From assembly GCA_011390695.1 (NCBI GenBank), contig JAABRW010000062.1:1-5830 (forward strand): 5,830 bases of DNA, in the 5' to 3' direction. Every line of letters begins with the position of its first letter. Position 1 is the first letter of the stretch. Below the pieces are notes generated by a model. That model saw only the letters and a list, made by a program, of their open reading frames with translations. It ran no database searches and was not told the DNA's origin. A program made the position numbers and the translations under genes. Source of the DNA: Desulfotignum sp. GTDB lineage: Bacteria > Desulfobacterota > Desulfobacteria > Desulfobacterales > Desulfobacteraceae. Below are positions 1 to 4,712 of this stretch, in pieces.

Positions 1-228
1 GGCATCGCCGCACCCAAACTGGCCAAAAAAGCGGGCAGCCTGGACAGGGATGCAGTGGCCCAAAAAGCTGCCAAAAACAAGGATGCGGCGTTTTATGCCG
101 GCCAAATGGCAACCGCCAGATTTTTCATTAACACACTTTTACCGGCCACCTACGGCAAGATGGATGCCATTCTGGAAGGTGATTCCTGTGTGGAAGATAT
201 ACAGGACGTCTCGTTTGGCTCCAAATAA
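1..228 (+). CDS. Acyl-CoA dehydrogenase, C-terminal fragment (gene begins before the window)
   Basis: Frame 1 is open from the first base to TAA at 226-228, giving the last 75 residues of a longer protein. The stretch FYAGQMATARFF followed by a short helix, LLP, and an acidic tail with ILEGD resembles the helical C-terminal extension of three-domain acyl-CoA dehydrogenases (the acetyl-CoA dehydrogenase C-terminal-like domain), where a FY.G..A.A.YF..N.LP pattern closes the protein. Such flavoenzymes oxidise acyl-CoA to enoyl-CoA in beta-oxidation or aromatic/fatty acid breakdown and pass electrons to electron-transfer flavoprotein. The FAD-binding and catalytic base regions lie upstream and cannot be seen, so the substrate is unknown. 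The gene is followed on the same strand, after 66 bases, by a phasin-like gene, and could be the start of the same operon. Family call is fairly sure; exact subtype is not. Confidence 0.82.
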   Translation, partial: GIAAPKLAKKAGSLDRDAVAQKAAKNKDAAFYAGQMATARFFINTLLPATYGKMDAILEGDSCVEDIQDVSFGSK

Positions 229-258
229 CACCCATGCCATGGCGGGCACAACGAAATA

Positions 259-277
259 TGAAAGCTGATGGCTTTCA
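259..277 (+). other. Small hairpin just upstream of the phasin-like gene
   Basis: TGAAAGC and GCTTTCA form a perfect 7-base-pair stem around a TGATG loop. It lies between the acyl-CoA dehydrogenase stop and the AGGAGG ribosome binding site at 285-290. It has no T-tract after it, so it is not a standard intrinsic terminator. It could be an RNA processing or stability element between two operon genes, or chance. Confidence 0.3.
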
Positions 278-284
278 AATAAAC

Positions 285-290
285 AGGAGG
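285..290 (+). promoter_or_regulatory. Strong ribosome binding site for the phasin-like gene
   Basis: A full AGGAGG sits 4 bases before the ATG at 295. It is the best Shine-Dalgarno sequence in the window and fixes the start of the 100-residue protein. The strength fits an abundant structural protein, as phasins usually are. Confidence 0.8.
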
Positions 291-294
291 TCCC

Positions 295-597
295 ATGTTC
301 GAATATGTCAAAAAGAGTCTGCTCACCGGTGTTGGCATGGCGCTGCGGTCCAAGAGTGAAATCAGGGAACTGGCAGAAGAATTTGCCAAATCTACTCAGA
401 TGAACCAGGCTGAAGCCAGAGAATTCTTGGAAGAATGCCAGCAAAGATATGAAGAAGCCAGATCCAACCTGGACAAGCGCATGGAAAAGACGGTGGAAGA
501 GATCCTCAAAAGGCTGGACCTTCCCACCAGTTCGGATATTCAGGCCTTGAACAAAAGGATAGATGACCTGGTCAAGCAGATAGAAACCAAAACCTGA
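295..597 (+). CDS. Phasin-like coiled-coil protein (PHA granule-associated, COG3937-like)
   Basis: This is a 100-residue, highly charged and almost wholly helical protein with no signal peptide or membrane segment. Residues 1-20 are amphipathic (FEYVKKSLLTGVGMAL). Residues 20-75 are a long heptad-like helix rich in E, K and R. The end has the LDLPTSSDIQALNKRID pattern, matching the 'K.GL.TR.DI..L..RI..L' ending of small phasin-like proteins annotated as polyhydroxyalkanoate synthesis regulators. Members are thought to coat PHA granules or act as coiled-coil scaffolds; direct proof for this short deltaproteobacterial branch is limited. The gene has a strong AGGAGG site and ends 11 bases before the ABC1/UbiB kinase gene, so the two are probably co-transcribed. 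No PHA synthase is visible in the window, so a granule role is inferred from family only. Confidence 0.75.
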   Translation: MFEYVKKSLLTGVGMALRSKSEIRELAEEFAKSTQMNQAEAREFLEECQQRYEEARSNLDKRMEKTVEEILKRLDLPTSSDIQALNKRIDDLVKQIETKT

Positions 598-608
598 CCG
601 GCCATTTC

Positions 609-2309
609 ATGCTCAGCATTAAAAAAATCGGCAAAGTGGGCAAGCGGTACCGGCACCTGCTCCGGTACCAGCAGATCATCGGCATCATCCTCAAATATGG
701 ATTTGACAATATCCTGGATGCCATGAACATTGACCGCTATATTGAATCCGGCCTGAAACTGATTCCTTTTTCCCGGCCCCATGAACGGGTGGAAAGATTA
801 TCCAGGAACCAGCGGATCCGCATGGCCCTGGAGGAACTTGGCCCCACCTTCGTCAAAATGGGCCAGGTCCTGTCTTCCCGGCCGGATCTGGTGCCCATGG
901 ACCTCATTGCCGAATTGTCCAAACTTCAGGATGAGATCCCCCCTTTTGCATTTGACCTGGTCAAAAAAACCATTGCAGCTGAATTCGGCAGGCCCCTTGA
1001 GGAAATTTTCCTTTTCATGGATGAAACCCCTTTTGCCTCCGCCTCCATCGGCCAGGTGCACCGGGCATCTGTCACCGGTGAGGACCGGCTTGCCGTAAAA
1101 ATCCAGCGCCCCGGCATCCGCAAAACCATTGAAGCCGATCTGGAAATCATCCTTCATCTGGCCGGTATCATGGAGAGAAATATCCAGGAGATGGCGTTTT
1201 ACCGGCCGGTGAAGATTGTGGAAGAGTTTGCCAAAACCCTGGAAAAGGAACTGGACTACACCATTGAAGCGGCGAACATGGAACGGATGGCAGCCCAGTT
1301 CCTGTCTGACAGAACCATCCATATTCCCACGGTGTATTCTGCTGAATCTTCTGAACGGGTATTGACCATGGAATTCATCGACGGGATAAAGGCCAGTGAT
1401 ATCGATGCCATTGACCGGGCCGGTCTGGACAGAAAGCGGATTACCCGGCGGGGGGCCGACTTTATCCTGAAACAGGTATTTGAACATGGATTCTTCCATG
1501 CAGATCCCCATCCGGGCAATATCTTTATTCTGGACAACAACCGCATCTGTCCGGTGGATTTCGGGATGACCGGATTTCTGGACCAGACCACCCGGGAATT
1601 GTTCGTGGACATCATCCATGCGGTGGCCACAAGCAATGCCAAACTTTCGGCCCGGCTTTTGTGTGACTTGTGCCACTATGAAACCCGGCCGGATATGGGG
1701 CTTCTGGAAAAAGAAATTTCCCTGTTCGTGTCTGTTCACCTGACCAGATCATTAAAAGATATCAGAACCAGCAAGATGGTGAACCAGCTTCTGGAGCTGT
1801 GTGCGGCCCACGGTCTGCGGATTCCCCCGGATCTGTTTTTAATGATGAAAGCCTTTGTCTCCATTGAAGATGTGGCCAGAAAACTGGATCCGGATTTCAA
1901 CATGCTCGGCCATGCGGTTCCCTATGTAACCGCTGCCAAATATATGCAGATGGCACCGGGAAAAATTGCTGAAAATGTCATGAATATTGCCAGGGAATCA
2001 TTCAGGCTGTTTCAGCAGCTGCCGGCTGATACCATGGAAATTCTGCGTCTGGTGAAACAGGGAAAACTGAAAATCGCCATCGATATCCAGGGACTGGACA
2101 AGCTGATGGTCCACCAGGACCAGACCAGTAACCGCATCTCTTTTTCCATCATCATTGCCGCCCTGATCCTGGGATCTGCCATTGTAATCAATTCCGAAGT
2201 GCCGCCCATGGTATTCGGGGTGTCTGTCATCGGCATCGCAGGGTTTGTGGCTGCAGCTGTCATGGGGATATGGCTCCTGGTTGCCATCATCCAGGGAGGA
2301 CGGCTGTAA
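609..2309 (+). CDS. ubiB: ABC1/AarF/UbiB-family atypical kinase, membrane-anchored
   Basis: The protein is complete at 566 residues, close to the usual 540-560. In order it has the N-terminal KxGQ helix with its motif at residues 83-86 (KMGQ, followed by VLSSRPDLVP), the alanine-rich loop ASAS at 143-146 in place of a glycine-rich loop, a VAIK-like lysine at 164, an ExD motif in the ELDY stretch near 214-216, the catalytic loop HADPHPGN at 297-304, and the metal-binding DFG at 317-319. Two hydrophobic segments at about 509-527 and 533-560 end the protein, as in UbiB proteins that sit on the inner membrane. In proteobacteria UbiB supports ubiquinone synthesis, probably as an ATPase that handles lipid intermediates. 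An anaerobe of the kind suggested here would likely use menaquinone, so the role may be general isoprenoid-lipid handling. No clear ribosome binding site precedes the ATG; with only 11 bases after the previous stop, translational coupling is likely. The symbol is a family label. Confidence 0.92.
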   Translation: MLSIKKIGKVGKRYRHLLRYQQIIGIILKYGFDNILDAMNIDRYIESGLKLIPFSRPHERVERLSRNQRIRMALEELGPTFVKMGQVLSSRPDLVPMDLIAELSKLQDEIPPFAFDLVKKTIAAEFGRPLEEIFLFMDETPFASASIGQVHRASVTGEDRLAVKIQRPGIRKTIEADLEIILHLAGIMERNIQEMAFYRPVKIVEEFAKTLEKELDYTIEAANMERMAAQFLSDRTIHIPTVYSAESSERVLTMEFIDGIKASDIDAIDRAGLDRKRITRRGADFILKQVFEHGFFHADPHPGNIFILDNNRICPVDFGMTGFLDQTTRELFVDIIHAVATSNAKLSARLLCDLCHYETRPDMGLLEKEISLFVSVHLTRSLKDIRTSKMVNQLLELCAAHGLRIPPDLFLMMKAFVSIEDVARKLDPDFNMLGHAVPYVTAAKYMQMAPGKIAENVMNIARESFRLFQQLPADTMEILRLVKQGKLKIAIDIQGLDKLMVHQDQTSNRISFSIIIAALILGSAIVINSEVPPMVFGVSVIGIAGFVAAAVMGIWLLVAIIQGGRL

Positions 2310-2317
2310 GAACCGGT

Positions 2318-2830
2318 TTACCTGTCCCCCTGGTAGGGATACCAGTCAGACTCCCGAAGGCGCTCCACTTTCAGGGTCAGGATTTCACAGGTCAGGGTGT
2401 TGAAAACAATTTTACGCCCCAGCTCTCCGCCGACATCCTCTGATACGATGCGGATTTGTTTTTGCCTCAGCATATCTTTGGCGATAAGGTAATTTTGTTT
2501 TCCCACATCATGGGTGCACACATCTGTGTTATTGGCCCCGCCGAAAATCTGGGCTTCCAGGTGATCGGGATCTGAGCCTTTCTGGATCATCATCCGGACC
2601 AGGGTAATCACGGCGATATTGCCGTATATGGCAGTGGTTTTTTCCCGGCTTTCAGCAATCGGAAACAAAAAATGGTTCATTCCCCCGGTTTTGCGTTTTT
2701 TATCATAGAGGCTCACTGAGACAGATGATCCCAGAACCGTTGAAATAACCGTGGGTTTTTCCGGCAGATAAATATATCCGGGCTTGAGAAAATAATCCCG
2801 GGTAACCAGTTTTTCAGAATTGTTGTCCAT
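2318..2830 (-). CDS. cheD: CheD-family chemoreceptor glutamine deamidase homologue with Cys-to-Ser active site
   Basis: CheD deamidates glutamines on chemoreceptors and in some bacteria binds the phosphatase CheC. The 170-residue product has the family landmarks: LGS-x-V-x-V at 33-39, GGMNHFLFP at 49-57, FGGAN at 96-100, and SEDVGGELGRK at 130-140. The catalytic cysteine (Cys27 in the Thermotoga maritima protein) aligns with Ser36, codon TCT at 2725-2723. The histidine 17 residues on (Tm His44) is kept as His53, and the Tm Thr21 position is Ser30. The protein may therefore be an inactive adaptor or a changed hydrolase. I chose the ATG at 2830: a purine-rich AAAGAAAAAGG tract lies just before it, although only 2 bases away, and a promoter candidate predicts a transcript start near 2851. 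An upstream TTG at 2887 would add 19 residues but has no ribosome site and would lie inside the -35 box. No other chemotaxis gene is visible. Confidence 0.9.
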   Translation of the reverse strand: MDNNSEKLVTRDYFLKPGYIYLPEKPTVISTVLGSSVSVSLYDKKRKTGGMNHFLFPIAESREKTTAIYGNIAVITLVRMMIQKGSDPDHLEAQIFGGANNTDVCTHDVGKQNYLIAKDMLRQKQIRIVSEDVGGELGRKIVFNTLTCEILTLKVERLRESDWYPYQGDR

Positions 2831-2857
2831 ATCCTTTTTCTTTGCCCTGTCTTTCAG

Positions 2858-2887
2858 TATATAACATCTAAAGCCGGTGCTTGCCAA
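2858..2887 (-). promoter_or_regulatory. Candidate sigma70-type promoter for cheD
   Basis: Read on the - strand, TTGGCA (2887-2882) is followed by an 18-base spacer and TATATA (2863-2858), preceded by TG one base upstream as in an extended -10. The predicted RNA start near 2851 leaves about 20 bases before the ATG at 2830. The match is good but not perfect, and it has not been tested. Confidence 0.42.
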
Positions 2888-2943
2888 TAAATAAAGGCTG
2901 TGGTATGAAGAAACCTTACATTGCAGGCAGACAACACCGGCTT
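2871..2943. repeat. Inverted repeat A: AAGCCGGTG / CACCGGCTT
   Basis: A perfect 9-base arm at 2871-2879 is repeated in inverted form at 2935-2943. The first arm lies in the spacer of the candidate cheD promoter, the second downstream of the candidate transport promoter. They may be two operator half-sites or, in a long transcript, pairing arms. Confidence 0.5.
2881..2909 (+). promoter_or_regulatory. Candidate promoter for the ABC-transport cluster, overlapping the cheD -35 box
   Basis: TTGCCA (2881-2886), a 17-base spacer and TATGAA (2904-2909) fit a sigma70 promoter, with TG at 2901-2902 giving an extended -10. The -35 overlaps that of cheD on the other strand by five bases. RNA would start near 2916 and leave a leader of about 67 bases before the ATG at 2983. 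If the promoter is real, the earlier in-frame ATG at 2905 falls in the -10 box and cannot be the start codon. Confidence 0.4.
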
Positions 2944-2953
2944 ATACCACAGC
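2897..2953. repeat. Inverted repeat B: GCTGTGGTAT / ATACCACAGC
   Basis: A perfect 10-base arm at 2897-2906 is repeated in inverted form at 2944-2953, directly abutting the second arm of repeat A. The first arm covers the extended -10 of the candidate transport promoter and would be a natural repressor target. Arms A and B interleave (A, B, A', B'), so as RNA they would form a crossing (pseudoknot-type) pair. Confidence 0.55.
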
Positions 2954-2964
2954 TATACCAGGGC
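2943..2964 (+). repeat. Tandem TATACCA direct repeat with 11-base period (operator-like)
   Basis: TATACCA occurs at 2943-2949 and again at 2954-2960, each followed by a 4-base spacer ending in GC. An inverted, one-mismatch copy (TGGTATG) lies at 2901/2902-2907 on the + strand. A 7+4 layout with one helical turn per unit is the architecture of direct-repeat sites bound by PhoB/OmpR-type response regulators. No such regulator is in the window, so the link is only an analogy. Confidence 0.4.
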
Positions 2965-2971
2965 ACCTTAC

Positions 2972-2977
2972 AAGGGG
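2972..2977 (+). promoter_or_regulatory. Ribosome binding site deciding the start of the signal-less binding protein
   Basis: AAGGGG sits 5 bases before the ATG at 2983. It is a better spaced site than those before the earlier in-frame candidates: AAAGG 7 bases before the ATG at 2905 and nothing before the TTG at 2881. It places the start exactly where the binding-protein fold begins. Confidence 0.55.
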
Positions 2978-2982
2978 CAGTA

Positions 2983-3954
2983 ATGGGTAACCATTTTCCA
3001 GACATCTGTATCGGGCATTTAAAAATTGTGGACCACCTGCTTTTGGGCATGGCTGCTGCAGATCACCCCGGGGGGGATGATCGCTCGCCCTGGCGGCTTG
3101 TTCCGGTCCCCATGAACACCTGGGATGAGGTCTGTGACAAATTGGGAAACGGGACCATTCAGGGCGCATTTATCCCCACTCCCCTTGCCCTGGAACTGTT
3201 TGCCTCAGGCATGGACATCCGGTTTCTCATGTTTGTTCACAGATCCGGCAGTCTCATGGTCAAAAACCGGAAAATCGGAATCCATTCTCTGTCTGACTTC
3301 AGGGGAAGATCGGTTTTGATTCCAGAACAATTTTCCATCCAGGCCATACTTTTGCACAAATTATTTGCCGATGCCGGTCTGGTTTTAGGCCCCCATGACC
3401 AGAATGCTGCTGATGCTGCCTGGGAAATTGTCCCCCCATACCTTATGCCAAAAATGCTTCTGGCAGAAAAAGATATGGGGGTTGATGACATGGCCATCGG
3501 CGGGTGCATGGTACCGGAACCCTTTGGCAGCCTGGCAGTTCAGCAGAATCAGGCTGATCCGGTCTGTATTTCAGACAGTCTCTGGAAAGACCATCCCTGC
3601 TGCGGCTTTGTGGCCACCCGGCATTTTTTACAAACATCTCCTCAGATTGCCGAATCCCTGGTGAAACTTTTTTTTACAGCTGCCCGACACCTGGAAACCA
3701 AAAACATATTGGAAAAGGCTGCCCTTGCTGCCGGCTTTCTTGCACAGGATCAAGCCTTTATGCAATCTGTGCTTACCCGCAGCAGAATAAGTTTTATCCC
3801 GGAAAAGCTGATGCCTGATACTGCCGCCATTGACATGATGCAGACCTATATGGCTGATGCCATGAAAATTCTGCCCCGAAAAGTTGATCTGAACATATTT
3901 GTGGACAAAACCCGGGCACAAACCGCCTTAACGGAAGCACGCATTGCAGATTGA
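2983..3954 (+). CDS. NrtA/SsuA-like substrate-binding protein without an export signal (possible cytoplasmic sensor)
   Basis: With the ATG at 2983 the product is 323 residues; in-frame starts at 2905 and 2881 would give 349 and 357. It resembles the periplasmic-binding fold of the nitrate/sulfonate/bicarbonate family. ICIGHLKIVDHLLL at 8-21 matches the first strand and helix. NGTIQGAFIPTPLAL follows at 56-70, where family members have an 'SG..D.AH...P' stretch. PPYLMPKML lies at 151-159, GCMVPEPFG at 174-182, and WKDHPCCGFVA at 201-211, as in the neighbouring exported protein. The fold starts at the N-terminus. Even the longest upstream extension has no hydrophobic segment, Tat motif or lipobox. 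The protein is therefore probably cytoplasmic, perhaps like the C-terminal regulatory domain of cyanobacterial NrtC/CmpC. Its stop overlaps the ATPase gene by 11 bases, so the two are translationally coupled. The ligand is unknown. A truncated or otherwise exported binding protein is the alternative. Confidence 0.85.
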   Translation: MGNHFPDICIGHLKIVDHLLLGMAAADHPGGDDRSPWRLVPVPMNTWDEVCDKLGNGTIQGAFIPTPLALELFASGMDIRFLMFVHRSGSLMVKNRKIGIHSLSDFRGRSVLIPEQFSIQAILLHKLFADAGLVLGPHDQNAADAAWEIVPPYLMPKMLLAEKDMGVDDMAIGGCMVPEPFGSLAVQQNQADPVCISDSLWKDHPCCGFVATRHFLQTSPQIAESLVKLFFTAARHLETKNILEKAALAAGFLAQDQAFMQSVLTRSRISFIPEKLMPDTAAIDMMQTYMADAMKILPRKVDLNIFVDKTRAQTALTEARIAD

Positions 3955-4711
3955 TATTGAAAAAATAACCAAGACCTATGCGTATGACGGAAAACCCGGG
4001 CATGTGGTCTTAAAGGATATTTCCTTTGCCATTGCACCTGGTGATTTTGTTATCATTCTGGGAGAATCCGGGTGTGGCAAAACCACTTTGCTCAACCTTC
4101 TGGCCGGTCTTGAACTGCCGACCAAAGGCTGTATCCGGGCAAATGGTGACATCATAACCGGGATCCATCCATCCCGGTCCATGCTCTTCCAGCAGCCGGC
4201 CCTGCTGCCCTGGCTCACTGTGTGGGAAAATGTGGCCTATGGCTGTAAAATAAGAAAGGATACAAAAAAACTGGATTACCGGGTCAACCAGTTTCTGGAA
4301 ATCATGGGTCTGGCCGGATTTGCCGATTCCCGTCCCAGCCGGCTGTCTTTGGGCATGGCCCAGCGGGTCTGCCTGGCCAGGGCTTTGGTGGGACATCCCA
4401 GGGTACTGCTGCTGGATGAGCCATTTGCCTCTTTGGATACCTTTACCCAGGCCCATATCCAGGAAGAACTGGTGAACCTGTGGCTGTCGGAAAATTTCAC
4501 AGCGGTCTTTGTGACCCATGATATTGATGAGGCCATTTACCTGGGCAACAAAATCATTCTTCTGGCCGGAGATCCAGCCAATATCACAGACATATTCGCG
4601 GTTACCGAAACCTATCCCAGAGACAGAAATCACCCCCGGTTCAAGGAGATCCGGAACAGTATCCTGGACCGGTTTAAAAACGCCTACCTGGCCAAAAGGA
4701 CCTTGTTGTAA
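3944..4711 (+). CDS. ABC transporter ATP-binding protein (NrtD/SsuB/TauB type)
   Basis: The 255-residue ATPase energises import of a small anion or organosulfur-type solute. It shows Walker A GESGCGKTT at 40-48 with Lys46, a Q-loop FQQPALLPW at 82-90, Walker B VLLLDEP at 154-160 with Glu159, the D-loop SLD at 163-165, and the H-loop His192. The 'LLPWLTVWENV' segment and the length are typical of the nitrate/sulfonate/taurine subfamily. The ABC signature reads LSLGMAQR (134-141), where subfamily members normally have LSGGM; the first glycine is leucine, codon TTG at 4349-4351. The start is TTG at 3944, chosen because the family begins right there and there is no ATG upstream; GGAAG at 3933-3937 gives a 6-base spacing. 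It overlaps the preceding stop by 11 bases. The exported binding-protein gene begins 1 base after its stop. The cognate permease is not in the window. Confidence 0.93.
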   Translation: MQIDIEKITKTYAYDGKPGHVVLKDISFAIAPGDFVIILGESGCGKTTLLNLLAGLELPTKGCIRANGDIITGIHPSRSMLFQQPALLPWLTVWENVAYGCKIRKDTKKLDYRVNQFLEIMGLAGFADSRPSRLSLGMAQRVCLARALVGHPRVLLLDEPFASLDTFTQAHIQEELVNLWLSENFTAVFVTHDIDEAIYLGNKIILLAGDPANITDIFAVTETYPRDRNHPRFKEIRNSILDRFKNAYLAKRTLL

Positions 4712-4712
4712 C

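Noticed and set aside
259..277. Intrinsic terminator after the acyl-CoA dehydrogenase gene
   Set aside because: The 7-base-pair stem is followed by AATAAACAGG, not a T-tract, and is only moderately GC-rich.
798..1739. A 313-codon open frame on the - strand inside the UbiB-family gene
   Set aside because: It is antisense to the conserved kinase motifs, has an odd composition rich in H, G, F and Q, and has no ribosome site that stands out.
2831..2887. TTG start for cheD at 2887 giving 19 more residues
   Set aside because: There is no ribosome site, the added residues are not family-like, and the TTG is part of the predicted -35 box.
2881..2982. Extra N-terminal 34 residues (TTG 2881) or 26 residues (ATG 2905) for the signal-less binding protein
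   Set aside because: The extension is not hydrophobic, has no resemblance to family members, and overlaps the candidate promoter. The ATG at 2983 has a well-spaced AAGGGG and coincides with the start of the fold. The ATG at 2905 with AAAGG remains a fallback.
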